Of a stretch of DNA of 64,000 nucleotides, positions 39,441 to 47,854 are shown one piece after another. The stretch covers positions 1,054,001 through 1,118,000 of the forward strand of contig CAVYDJ010000002.1 in the NCBI GenBank assembly GCA_963767285.1. The letters run 5' to 3'. Position numbers and translations under genes: made by a program. The notes beneath the pieces were generated by a model, which was not told where the DNA came from, did not search any database, and saw nothing but the letters and a program-made list of their open reading frames with translations. Position 1 is the stretch's first letter; the number at the start of each line of letters is the position of its first letter. This stretch comes from WHSW01 sp963767285 (GTDB lineage Bacteria; Actinomycetota; Thermoleophilia; Solirubrobacterales; 70-9).

Positions 39441-41417
39441 ATGTGCGGGATCGCCGGCATTGTCCACCCGGACGCCGGACCGCCCGTGGACGAGCTCGCG
39501 CTGCGGCGGATGGCGCGCTCGATCCGCCACCGCGGCCCCGACGGCTGGGGCTACGTGCTCGATTACGGAGCGGGGTTGGTCTCGGCCCGGCTTGCGATCG
39601 TCGACCTGCCCGGCGGCTGGCAGCCGCTGGAGGCCGGTCCGCGAGGCGCGGTCCTGGTCTACAACGGCGAGGTCTACAACCACCCCGAGCTCCGGGCCGA
39701 GCTCGAGAGCCGCGGCGAGCGCTTCGAGACCACCTGCGACACCGAGGTCGTCCTGAAACTGCTCGAACGGGAGGGCCTGCCGGCGTTCGAGCGCCTCAAC
39801 GGACAGTTCGCATTCGCCTGGTGGCATCCGGAGGAGCGGCGGCTGACCATGGTCCGGGACCGCTTCGGAGTGCGGCCGCTCTATTACGCGCTCGCTCCGG
39901 ATGGCACGCTCGTCTTCGGGTCGGAGGCGAAGGCCCTGTTCGCCTCCGGCGTCGTCGAGGCGAAGCGCGACCTGGCGGGGATCGACGAGGTCTTCACGCT
40001 TTGGGGGGCGCGAGCGCCGGGGACGGTGTTCGAGGGCGTCCGTCAGGTTCCCGCCGGCGGCGTGGTCACCTGGGAGCGCGGTGAGATCGTCGCGGAGCGC
40101 AGGTGGTGGCGGCCGGAGCCGGGCGGCGACCCCGTGCCTGAGCCGGATGCCGAGCTCGAGGAGCTGCTTCGCGACAGCGTCCGGCTGCGGCTGCGCGCCG
40201 ACGTCCCGGTCGGCACGTACCTGTCCGGCGGCCTCGACTCGAGCCTGATCACGGCCCTGGCGCGGCAGGAGGTCGGCGACGAGCTGCGCACCTTCTCGGT
40301 CGCCTTCCGCGACCCTCGCTACGACGAGCGGGCCCACCAGGAGGCGGTCGCCGAGGCGATCGGTACGCACCACCACGTGGTCGAGGTCGGGGCGGCGGAC
40401 ATCGCCGCGGCCTTTCCCGACGTCGTCCGCCAGGTCGAGACGCCGCTGATCCGCACCGCGCCGGTGCCGATGTACCTGCTCGCCCGCGAGGTGCGCGACA
40501 GCGGGATCACCGTGGTCGCGAGCGGGGAGGGCGCCGACGAGCTGTTCTGGGGCTACGACCTGTTCAAGGAGGTCGTGCTGCGCGAGCTCAACGCCCGTGA
40601 CCCGCAGCTCGCCGCGGCGCTCGTCGACGACCTCTACGAGTACCTCGGCCCGGGGTCCGGGCGCCGTGGCCCCCTGTGGCGGCAGTTCCTGCTCGAGACC
40701 GGCGCCGCCGACGAGCTGCTCGGCTCGCATCTGACGAGGGCGGAGGCGACGGCGACCGTGAAGGCGCTTTACCGGCCGGAGGTCGCCGAGGCGGTCGGAC
40801 CGCAGACCTCGCTCGACCGCCTGCGCGCGGAGCTGCCGCCCGAGCTCGCGGGCTGGAGCACGCTCGAACGCGCCGCCTGGCTCGAGGTCAGCACCCTGCT
40901 CGAGCCCTACCTGCTCTCGGCGCAGGGCGACAGGCCGTCGATGGCCCACGGGGTGGAGGGGCGGTTCCCGTTCCTCGACCACAGGGTGTTCGCCCTCGCC
41001 ACCGCGCTGCCGCCCGCGCGCAAGCTCGACGAGCTGAACGACAAGGTCATTCTCCGCGAGCTGGCCGCGAAGCTGCTGCCCGAGGGGATCGCGACCCGGC
41101 CGAAGCAGCCGTACCGCGCCCCGGAGGTCGATCCGTTCTTCGCCGACTCGGCGCCCGGCTACGTGGACGAGCTGCTCTCCGAATCCGCGCTGGAGGAGTC
41201 GGGAATCTGGGACCCGAAGCGGGTCGCCGGGCTGGTGCGGCGATGCCGCGCAGGGCGGGCAACCGGGGTGCGCGAGGGGATGGCGCTGGTCGGCGTCCTC
41301 TCCACCCAGCTCTTCGAGCGAGCGTTCTTCGATGTCCCGGCTGCCAGCTACAGTCCGGAGACGGCCGAGCCGCGGGTCAGAATCGATCGCGTCGCCGGCG
41401 GCGGCGAGGTTTCATGA
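39441..41417 (+). CDS. Asparagine synthetase-like glutamine amidotransferase (AsnB type)
   Basis: 658 residues. Class II glutaminase domain starts with the nucleophile Cys 2 in MCGIAGIVHP, and continues with RHRGPDGWG, RLAIVDL, YNGEVYN, CDTEVVL and RDRFGVRPLYY. The synthetase domain has GTYLSGGLDSSLITALA (SGGLDSS near 257), VASGEGADELFWGYD and PFLDHRVFALA. This looks functional. The gene begins 2 nt after the NadE-like stop, and its TGA overlaps the ATG of the carrier protein. In glycan and exosortase clusters such enzymes amidate acids of activated sugars or carrier-bound acyl groups. Substrate here is unknown. Confidence 0.87.
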   Translation: MCGIAGIVHPDAGPPVDELALRRMARSIRHRGPDGWGYVLDYGAGLVSARLAIVDLPGGWQPLEAGPRGAVLVYNGEVYNHPELRAELESRGERFETTCDTEVVLKLLEREGLPAFERLNGQFAFAWWHPEERRLTMVRDRFGVRPLYYALAPDGTLVFGSEAKALFASGVVEAKRDLAGIDEVFTLWGARAPGTVFEGVRQVPAGGVVTWERGEIVAERRWWRPEPGGDPVPEPDAELEELLRDSVRLRLRADVPVGTYLSGGLDSSLITALARQEVGDELRTFSVAFRDPRYDERAHQEAVAEAIGTHHHVVEVGAADIAAAFPDVVRQVETPLIRTAPVPMYLLAREVRDSGITVVASGEGADELFWGYDLFKEVVLRELNARDPQLAAALVDDLYEYLGPGSGRRGPLWRQFLLETGAADELLGSHLTRAEATATVKALYRPEVAEAVGPQTSLDRLRAELPPELAGWSTLERAAWLEVSTLLEPYLLSAQGDRPSMAHGVEGRFPFLDHRVFALATALPPARKLDELNDKVILRELAAKLLPEGIATRPKQPYRAPEVDPFFADSAPGYVDELLSESALEESGIWDPKRVAGLVRRCRAGRATGVREGMALVGVLSTQLFERAFFDVPAASYSPETAEPRVRIDRVAGGGEVS

Positions 41418-41677
41418 CCGATACGGAGAACGCGAAGAAGCAGCTGCTCGCCTTCGTCGAGGAGAACTTCCTGTACCTGAAGCCCGACGTCGAGCTGACG
41501 ACCGGCGACGACCTCGTCGGCCTCGGGGTGATCGACTCGCTCGGCTTCGTCGAACTGGTCGAGGAGGTGCAGGCGCGGTACGGGATCGCGGTCGCCGACC
41601 TCGAGATCACCCAGGAGAACTTCGGCTCGATCGACGCGATCGCGGGCTTCGTCGAGCGAAAGCAAGCGGGGGCTTGA
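41414..41677 (+). CDS. Acyl carrier protein
   Basis: 87 residues with the phosphopantetheine Ser in GLGVIDSLGFVELVEEVQAR near residue 43. Helix 2 has the acidic D-S-L-x-x-x-E pattern. It starts by ATGA overlap with the amidotransferase and stops by TTGA overlap with the ligase, so translation of the three is tied together. The second carrier protein of this window; the first is at 22.96 kb. Confidence 0.85.
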   Translation: MTDTENAKKQLLAFVEENFLYLKPDVELTTGDDLVGLGVIDSLGFVELVEEVQARYGIAVADLEITQENFGSIDAIAGFVERKQAGA

Positions 41678-43173
41678 ACGCCCGGACGATCGGAGAGGAC
41701 CTGGCCGCCGCGGCCGCGGCCATACCCGACCACGAGGCGGTGATCGCCGCCTCCGGCAGCCTCACCTACGCGGAGCTCGACGCCGCCGCATCGAAGCTGG
41801 CCGGCGGGCTGGCCGAGCTGGGCGTTCAGCGCTCGGATCGGGTGGCGACGCTGCTGCCCAACGACCTCGACGCCGTCGTCTCGATCTACGGGGTGATGCG
41901 GGCCGGGGCGGTGCTCTCGCCCCTGCACCCGACCTTGAAGAGCGAGAAGCTCGCGAACCTGCTCGCCGATGCCGGGCCGCGCGTCCTGATCACCGCCGGC
42001 GCCCACGCCGAGACCGCTCGAGCCGGCGCCGGGAGCGAGGTCAGGGTGGTCGAGTCGCCGCGCGACCTCGGCGGCGACCCTGAAGGGGGTCTGGCCCCAT
42101 TCAGGATGCCGCTGTCCGTGGATACGGCGGCGATCATCTACACCTCGGGCTCGACGGGGGAGCCGAACGGGGTCACCCTCACGCACGCCAACATGACCTT
42201 CGTCGCCGACTCGATCGCCCAGTCGCTCGGGATGCGCGCCGACGACCGGATCCTGTCGGTCCTGCCCCTGTCGTTCGGCTACGGCCTCTACCAGCTCCTG
42301 ACCTCCGTGCGGACCGGCGGCACCCTGGTCCTGCGGCAGGGGATCGGTTTGCTCGGCGAGCTCGTGAAGACGCTCGAGCGGGAGCGGATCACCTTCCTGC
42401 CGGGGGTTCCGACCCTGTTCGAGATGCTGATCTCGTTCGACGGGCTCGGCGACTGCAAGCTGCCGAACCTGCGGGCGGTCACCAACGCCGGCGCCGGCCT
42501 TCCGGTGGCGACGGCGGCACGGCTGCGTGAGCTCCTTCCCGCCGCGCAGCTGTTCTGCATGTACGGGCAGACCGAATGCCAGCGGGTCTGCTGTTTGCCC
42601 CCGGATGAGCTGGACTCGCGGCCCGGGTCGGCCGGGATCCCGATCCCCGGGACCGAGGCCTGGGTCGCCGACGACGAGGGCAACCTGGCCGCACCCGACG
42701 ACGTCGGGGAGCTGTTCGTGCGCGGGGCGCACGTGATGCAGGGGTACTGGAACAACCCGGAGGCGACCGCGCAAAAGCTCCGCCCGGGACCCGCCGGCGA
42801 CCGCGTCCTGGCGACGGGAGACCTCTTCCGGCGCGACGCGGACGGCTACCTGTACTTCGTCAGCCGTCGTGACGAGATCATCAAGTCACGGGGCGAGAAG
42901 GTGCCGCCGAGCGAGGTTGAGGAGGTCCTCCGCGCCGCCGACGGCGTTCGCGAAGCCGCGGTGATCGGGGTTCCCGACCGGCTGCTCGGCGAGGCCGTGC
43001 AGGCCCACGTGGCCCCGCAGCCCGGCCGCGAGCTCGACGAGCGGGCGCTGCTCGTCCACTGCGCCTCCCGGCTCGAGGACTACATGGTGCCGCGCCGGGT
43101 CGTGATCCACGACGAGCTGCCGAAGACCGCGAACGGGAAGCTCGACAAGCGGGCGCTCGCCGACCCGAGCTAG
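41674..43173 (+). CDS. AMP-dependent acyl-CoA / acyl-ACP ligase
   Basis: 499 residues from TTG 41674. ANL-family motifs: AIIYTSGSTGEPNGVTLTHA (the P-loop Lys is replaced by Asn), YGQTECQRVC, YLYFVSRRDEIIKSRGEKVP (hinge) and the C-terminal Lys in PKTANGKLDKR. The Gly-rich ligand area, PLSFGYGLYQLL, suits an acyl or aryl rather than amino-acid substrate. It lies 3' of, and overlaps, the carrier protein, which it likely loads. Resembles ligases of exosortase/glycan or polyketide-like clusters. The Asn in the P-loop is uncommon, but the C-terminal catalytic Lys is kept. Confidence 0.82.
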   Translation: MNARTIGEDLAAAAAAIPDHEAVIAASGSLTYAELDAAASKLAGGLAELGVQRSDRVATLLPNDLDAVVSIYGVMRAGAVLSPLHPTLKSEKLANLLADAGPRVLITAGAHAETARAGAGSEVRVVESPRDLGGDPEGGLAPFRMPLSVDTAAIIYTSGSTGEPNGVTLTHANMTFVADSIAQSLGMRADDRILSVLPLSFGYGLYQLLTSVRTGGTLVLRQGIGLLGELVKTLERERITFLPGVPTLFEMLISFDGLGDCKLPNLRAVTNAGAGLPVATAARLRELLPAAQLFCMYGQTECQRVCCLPPDELDSRPGSAGIPIPGTEAWVADDEGNLAAPDDVGELFVRGAHVMQGYWNNPEATAQKLRPGPAGDRVLATGDLFRRDADGYLYFVSRRDEIIKSRGEKVPPSEVEEVLRAADGVREAAVIGVPDRLLGEAVQAHVAPQPGRELDERALLVHCASRLEDYMVPRRVVIHDELPKTANGKLDKRALADPS

Positions 43174-44219
43174 AGGAGGTTCCACTCGCCGTCGAGGCGG
43201 GTGAGCAGCGAGCCGTCCCCGGCGAGGGTGAGGCCGATTTCGGCGCTGCGGGTGCGGATCGCGGGACGGGTGTTGAGGCCGAGGATCGCGAGCCGGGCTC
43301 GCACCGCGGCATCGATGTGCGGCTCGTACCGTCCCGAGACCGCGGCGCTGCCAGTCTCGTGGGCGTGGTCGACGACCTCCGCGAGCACGTGCTCGGCCTC
43401 GCGTGCGGCCGAGGCCAGATGGACGACCCTGCTCACGCCGCCCGGGTTGACCAGCAGGACGTACCAGCCGATCGGCTGCCCGCCGCGGCGGACGAGCCGC
43501 GTGACCACCCGCCGGTGGGGTCGTTCGATCCGGGCCAGGGTGAATGCGAGCGTCGCCTCGTCATACGGGACGTGGAGCGCGAGGCGACGGGTGACTTCCG
43601 GCTGGGCGGCGACGATCGCGGCCACGGTCGCATCCTCGCCCGACACGTTCGCCGGAGTCGGCGGGTGCGCGTTCGGCGTCAGCCGGCGGATGACGTGGAC
43701 CGGGAAGCCGGCGACCGGAAGCTCGTCGGTGCGGGGCCGGTGGCGGATGACGCCGCCGACCGCGCGCCTCGTCCAGCGCGCCGGGCGCAGGACGATCAGC
43801 CAGTCGGCGGCGCGCGCGTAGTCGATCCGCCCGCCGAACACGGCCCAGAGCCGGGCGACGACCGGGATCGTTGTGTCGCTCCAGGTCAGCTCCTGGGGGC
43901 CGGACATCACCCGCCGGATCAGCTGCGCCGCCCCGCCGCCGGCGCGGCTGTCCGGGTGGACGACCAGGTGCGTGCAGCAGGCTCCCTTCAAGACGTTTCC
44001 CTCGAACTCGATTCGCCGCGGCTGGACGCCGATGAATCCGGTGGCCTGGCCGTTGTCGCCTTCGACCACGAGGGACGGCGTATCGGAATCCACCCAGGGG
44101 TGGTCGAGAAACGCAGCCTCGATCAGGCCGACGTTGCCGTCCCAGCCCTCGAGGTGGTCGTCGAGCAGCTTCACCACCTCCGGCAGGTCCTCGCGTTCGA
44201 ACGGGCGGATCTCGGCCAT
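43170..44219 (-). CDS. GNAT-family N-acetyltransferase (two-domain)
   Basis: 349 residues. The first domain begins IRPFEREDLPEVVKLLDDHL and has the acetyl-CoA site as CCTHLVVHPDSRAGGGAAQL near 80-100. The second half (about 210-345) looks like a degenerate second GNAT domain (ARIERPHRRVVTRLVRRGG, GWYVLLVNPGGVSRV, HLASAAREAEHVLAEVVDHA). The 3' end overlaps the ligase gene by 4 nt in convergent orientation, so it belongs to the same locus and may acylate the product of the cassette. No acceptor can be named. Confidence 0.75.
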   Translation of the reverse strand: MAEIRPFEREDLPEVVKLLDDHLEGWDGNVGLIEAAFLDHPWVDSDTPSLVVEGDNGQATGFIGVQPRRIEFEGNVLKGACCTHLVVHPDSRAGGGAAQLIRRVMSGPQELTWSDTTIPVVARLWAVFGGRIDYARAADWLIVLRPARWTRRAVGGVIRHRPRTDELPVAGFPVHVIRRLTPNAHPPTPANVSGEDATVAAIVAAQPEVTRRLALHVPYDEATLAFTLARIERPHRRVVTRLVRRGGQPIGWYVLLVNPGGVSRVVHLASAAREAEHVLAEVVDHAHETGSAAVSGRYEPHIDAAVRARLAILGLNTRPAIRTRSAEIGLTLAGDGSLLTRLDGEWNLL

Positions 44220-44253
44220 CGGAGCATCAAATCACGTCGATCGGGCGGCCACG

Positions 44254-44259
44254 TACGAT
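44254..44259 (+). promoter_or_regulatory. -10 box (TACGAT) of thrS
   Basis: TACGAT then 9 nt and ATG 44269. No ribosome site is present before this ATG. Confidence 0.45.
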
Positions 44260-44268
44260 GCGGCGCCC

Positions 44269-46212
44269 ATGGCCGCTCTCACCGTCAAGCTCCCCGACGG
44301 CTCCCCGCTCGAGCTCGCGGAGGGAGCGACCGGTGCCGACGCGGCCGCCGCGATCGGCCCGCGCCTGGCCAAGGACGCGCTCGGGATCCGCGTCGACGGC
44401 GAGCTTCGCGACCTGGGCGCCGAGCTCCCGGACGGCGCGGAGATCGCGATCGTGACCGCGAAGAGCAAGGGGGAGGAGGCAGACGACGCGCTCTGGCTGA
44501 TCCGCCACGACGCGGCCCACGTGATGGCGACCGCGGTCGTCGACCTGTGGCCTGGGACGAAGGTCTCGATCGGCCCGCCGATCGAGGGCGGCTTCTACTA
44601 CGACTTCGAGTTCGGAGAGGGCGAGCGGCCGAGCGAGGCCGACCTGGAGCGGATCGAGGCGGCCATGCGCGAGCACATCGCCGCCGACGAGCCGTTCGAG
44701 CGCACCGAGCTGCCCGCCACCGAGGCGATCGAGCGCTTCCGCGAAGAGGACCAGCCGTACAAGGTCGAGCTGATCGAGGATCTGATCCGCGATCAGGGGG
44801 TGGAGAGCGTCTCGCTGTATCGCAACGGGCCGTTCACCGATCTCTGCCGCGGCCCGCACGCGCCGTCGACCGGGCGCATCAAGGCGTTCAAGCTGAACTC
44901 GATCGCCGGGGCGTACTGGCGCGGGGACGAGAACCGCCAGATGCTGACCCGGATCTACGGCACCGCCTTCCACAGCCAGAAGGAGCTCGACGAGCAGGTC
45001 GAGCGGCTCGAGCTGGCGCGCGAGAACGACCACCGCCGGCTCGGCCCCGAGCTGAACCTGTTCCGGTTTCGCGAGGAGGCGCCCGGGATGCCGTTCTGGC
45101 TTCCGAACGGGACGGTGCTCCTGCGGTTGATCGAGCGCGAGGTACGAGAGCAACTGGAACAGCGCGGCTATGTCGAGATCAAGACGCCGCGGGTGCTCGA
45201 CGTGGAGCTCTGGCATCGCTCCGGGCATTGGGACAACTACCGCGAGAACATGTTCTTCGTCGAGCCGGCCGAGCGCGAGGGCGACGAGCGCCGGTTCGCG
45301 CTCAAGCCGATGAACTGCCCTGGGGCGTGCCTCGTGTTCAGCTCCGAGCGCCACTCCTACCGCGAGCTACCGCTGCGGCTGGCCGAGTTCGGCGACGTCT
45401 CGCGCTATGAGCGCGAGGGCGTCCTGCACGGGCTGCTGCGCGTTCGAGCCTTCACCCAGGACGACGGGCACGTCTACTGCACGCTCGACCAGATCTCGGG
45501 CGAAGTCGACTCGATCTGCGCCGCGATCGACGAGCTCTACTCGCGCTTCGGCTTCGACGACGTGCGGGTCGAGCTCTCGACCAGGCCGGACAAGTCGGTC
45601 GGCAGCGACGAGGAGTGGGAGCGAGCCGAGGCGGGATTGCGCGATGCGCTCGAGCGACAGGGCCGCGAGTACGAGATCAGCCCGGGCGAGGGCACCTTCT
45701 ACGGGCCGAAGATCGACTTCCACGTCACCGACGCCCTGGGCCGCTCGTGGCAGCTCGGGACCTGCCAGCTCGATTTCCAGATGCCGGAGCGCTTCGAGCT
45801 CAGCTACCAGGGCGAGGACAACGCCGAGCACCGGCCGGTGATGATCCACCGGGCGCTGCTCGGGTCGATGGAGCGATTCGCCGGGATCCTGATCGAGCAC
45901 TACGGCGGCCGCTTCCCGGCCTGGCTCGCGCCGGTGCAGGTCTCGGTGCTCTCGGTCTCCGACCAGCACCTCGATTACGCGCGCGGGGTCGCCGCCGAGC
46001 TCGCCGAGGCGGGGGTGCGCGTCAGCGTCGACGAGCGCTCCGAGTCGGTCGGTCGCAAGATCCGCGACGCCGAGCTCGCCAAGGTGCCCCTGATGCTGGT
46101 GGTCGGTGAGCGCGAGGAGGCGGAGGGGACGGTCTCGGTGCGCTCCCATGACCGCGGCGACCTCGGTACGGTGGCGCCGGCCGACGTGCGGGCGCTGATC
46201 GAGGCGTCATAG
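44269..46212 (+). CDS. thrS: Threonyl-tRNA synthetase
   Basis: 647 residues, standard for the bacterial enzyme that charges tRNA-Thr. N-terminal TGS domain (ALTVKLPDGSPLELAEG...), editing domain with HDAAHVMATAV and HSQ..., then the class II catalytic core: motif 2 region FALKPMNCPGACLVFSSERH with the zinc Cys of NCPG, FTQDDGHVYC, FYGPKIDFHVTDALGRSWQL, and motif 3 MIHRALLGSMERFAGILIEH. A C-terminal anticodon-binding domain (VLSVSDQHLDYARGVAAELA) completes it. It heads the conserved thrS-infC-rpmI-rplT region. Confidence 0.96.
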   Translation: MAALTVKLPDGSPLELAEGATGADAAAAIGPRLAKDALGIRVDGELRDLGAELPDGAEIAIVTAKSKGEEADDALWLIRHDAAHVMATAVVDLWPGTKVSIGPPIEGGFYYDFEFGEGERPSEADLERIEAAMREHIAADEPFERTELPATEAIERFREEDQPYKVELIEDLIRDQGVESVSLYRNGPFTDLCRGPHAPSTGRIKAFKLNSIAGAYWRGDENRQMLTRIYGTAFHSQKELDEQVERLELARENDHRRLGPELNLFRFREEAPGMPFWLPNGTVLLRLIEREVREQLEQRGYVEIKTPRVLDVELWHRSGHWDNYRENMFFVEPAEREGDERRFALKPMNCPGACLVFSSERHSYRELPLRLAEFGDVSRYEREGVLHGLLRVRAFTQDDGHVYCTLDQISGEVDSICAAIDELYSRFGFDDVRVELSTRPDKSVGSDEEWERAEAGLRDALERQGREYEISPGEGTFYGPKIDFHVTDALGRSWQLGTCQLDFQMPERFELSYQGEDNAEHRPVMIHRALLGSMERFAGILIEHYGGRFPAWLAPVQVSVLSVSDQHLDYARGVAAELAEAGVRVSVDERSESVGRKIRDAELAKVPLMLVVGEREEAEGTVSVRSHDRGDLGTVAPADVRALIEAS

Positions 46213-46230
46213 CCGTTTCCGGGCATAAAG

Positions 46231-46338
46231 GAGGGGAGCCGCAACACGGGCCGGGGGTAAGTGGCCCAAGTCGCGTAGCTCCCCTCACGACGTCCTTGTC
46301 CCGCGGAAACGGATGCACGGAGGTGTTCCGCGTCCCCG
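46231..46338 (+). promoter_or_regulatory. Structured region between thrS and infC
   Basis: Two hairpins: GAGGGGAGC (46231-46239) with GCTCCCCTC (46278-46286), enclosing an inner GGGCC/GGCCC stem, then CGCGGAA (46302-46308) with TTCCGCG (46326-46332), followed by TCCCCGTTTTAT. The second, with its short T run, may end the thrS transcript. I cannot match it to a known riboswitch. Confidence 0.4.
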
Positions 46339-46419
46339 TTTTATACCACGGATCGCCTACTGGAACTGCAGTAATGTTTGATCGATCGCGCACTCCTGGC
46401 CGGACGTCCGCTCGGCGTC

Positions 46420-46425
46420 TATACT
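46420..46425 (+). promoter_or_regulatory. -10 box (TATACT) before infC
   Basis: TATACT then 8 nt and ATG 46434, which opens a 10-codon frame (MKRTPEPASA) ending at 46466, 25 nt before the infC GTG. So the infC mRNA would start with a leaderless mini-ORF. Confidence 0.5.
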
Positions 46426-46491
46426 GCCGCCCAATGAAGCGCACCCCGGAACCGGCCTCAGCTTGACGATCCTTCCCTTCGTGAACGTCTA

Positions 46492-47205
46492 GTGCCGGTA
46501 CCGCGGCGATTCGACCGGCAGCCGCCGGAGCGTGACCAGACGCGGATCAACGAACGGATCCGGGTCTCCGAGGTGCGGCTCGTCGACGAGGACGGGAGCC
46601 AGATCGGCGTCGTCAAGACCGACGAGGCCCTGCGGATGGCGACCGAGCGCGACCTCGACCTGGTCGAGGTGGCGCCGGAGTCCCGCCCGCCGGTCGCCCG
46701 GTTGCTCGACTACTCGAAGTACAAGTACGAGCAGGAGCAGAAGGCGAAGGCGGCCCGCAAGCACCAGCAGCAGGTCAACGTGCGCGAGATCAAGCTGCGC
46801 CCGAAGATCGCCGACCACGACTACGAGACCAAGAAGGGCCACGTGATGCGCTTCCTGCGCCACGGGGACAAGGTCAAGATCACGATCATGTTCCGCGGTC
46901 GCGAGCAGGCCCACCCCGAGCGCGGTCGGGCGCTGCTCGATCGGCTCTACGAGGACATCGAGGAGCTGGCGACGATCGAGTCCGCCCCCCAGCAGGAGGG
47001 CCGCAACATGCACATGATGCTCGGCCCGACCCGCGCGGCGGTCGCCAAGGCCCGCGAGGACCGCAAGGGCGAGACCGGCGACGAGCCGGCGATCGATGCC
47101 CCGCCCGCCGCCGAGGACGCTGAGGCCGCAAAGGTCCCAGAGGCCCAAGAGGCCCAAGAGGCCGCAGAGGCCGAGCCGGGCGACGAGCCCGCTGCCGCCG
47201 CCTGA
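46492..47205 (+). CDS. infC: Translation initiation factor IF-3
   Basis: 237 residues, longer than the usual about 180. N-domain RINERIRVSEVRLVDEDGSQ and LDLVEVAPESRPPVARLLDY, helical linker KYKYEQEQKAKAARKHQQQ, C-domain VREIKLRPKIADHDYETKKG and VKITIMFRGREQAHPERGRA. The extra C-terminal 55 residues are Ala/Glu-rich and low-complexity, as in several actinobacterial IF-3 proteins. It starts at GTG 46492. First of the infC-rpmI-rplT group. Confidence 0.95.
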   Translation: MPVPRRFDRQPPERDQTRINERIRVSEVRLVDEDGSQIGVVKTDEALRMATERDLDLVEVAPESRPPVARLLDYSKYKYEQEQKAKAARKHQQQVNVREIKLRPKIADHDYETKKGHVMRFLRHGDKVKITIMFRGREQAHPERGRALLDRLYEDIEELATIESAPQQEGRNMHMMLGPTRAAVAKAREDRKGETGDEPAIDAPPAAEDAEAAKVPEAQEAQEAAEAEPGDEPAAAA

Positions 47206-47230
47206 ACCTTCTGCTTCAATAGTCGGCTCG

Positions 47231-47431
47231 ATGCCGAAGATGAAGACCCATTCAGGCGCCAAGAAGCGCTTCAAGCGGACCGCCAACGGCAAGCTCCGTG
47301 GCCGGCGCGCCTACTCGAGTCACATCCTCGAGAAGAAGTCGCCGAAGCGCAAGCGGCGGATGGCGAAGCCGGTGGACATCGCGCCTCAGGACACGAACCG
47401 GGTCAACAAGCTGCTCGGGGGCAAGAAGTGA
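47231..47431 (+). CDS. rpmI: 50S ribosomal protein L35
   Basis: 66 residues, MPKMKTHSGAKKRFKRTANG and on, the signature start of L35 (PKMKTHSGAKKRFK). Ends RVNKLLGGKK. It begins 25 nt after infC, and its TGA overlaps the GTG of rplT by 4 nt (GTGA), so L35 and L20 are co-translated. Confidence 0.96.
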   Translation: MPKMKTHSGAKKRFKRTANGKLRGRRAYSSHILEKKSPKRKRRMAKPVDIAPQDTNRVNKLLGGKK

Positions 47432-47787
47432 GCCGCGCGACCAACGCCGTCGCCCGCAAGCGGCGCAAGAAGAAGGTCCTCAAGCAGGCCAAGGGCTACT
47501 GGGGCCGCAAGCATTCCAGCTACCGGTTCGCGAACGAGCAGCTCATGCGCTCGGGCCAGTACGCGTACCGCGACCGGCGGGTGCGCAAGCGCGAGATGCG
47601 CAAACTGTGGATCATCCGGATCAACGCCGCCGCCAGGCGCGAGGGGATGAGCTACTCGGAGTTCATCCACGGCCTCACCAAGGCCGGGATCGAGGTCAAC
47701 CGCAAGATGCTCGCGGACATCGCCGTCCGCGACCCCGAGGCGTTCCGCCGATTTGCCGAGCAAGCCCGGGAGGCCGTGGCGGCCTGA
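47428..47787 (+). CDS. rplT: 50S ribosomal protein L20
   Basis: 119 residues. L20 motifs ARKRRKKKVLKQAKGYWGRK, SSYRFANEQLMRSGQYAYRD and RVRKREMRKLWIIRINAAAR, then YSEFIHGLTKAGIEVNRKML. Uses GTG as start. A strong terminator follows, closing the infC-rpmI-rplT unit. Confidence 0.96.
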   Translation: MSRATNAVARKRRKKKVLKQAKGYWGRKHSSYRFANEQLMRSGQYAYRDRRVRKREMRKLWIIRINAAARREGMSYSEFIHGLTKAGIEVNRKMLADIAVRDPEAFRRFAEQAREAVAA

Positions 47788-47813
47788 GCGGACCGCCACG
47801 ACGAGACTTCACC

Positions 47814-47840
47814 GGGCGCCGCAGGAGGCGCCCTTTTTTT
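47814..47840 (+). terminator. Rho-independent terminator after rplT
   Basis: GGGCGCC (47814-47820) with GGCGCCC (47827-47833), loop GCAGGA, then seven T. The clearest terminator in the window. Confidence 0.9.
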
Positions 47841-47854
47841 GTGGCCGGAGACGA

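Noticed and set aside
46302..46345. T-box-like sequence GGAGGTGTTCCGCG between thrS and infC
   Set aside because: Only 9 of 13 bases fit the T-box core, and the sequence lies after thrS, not before it; the hairpin is better read as a terminator.
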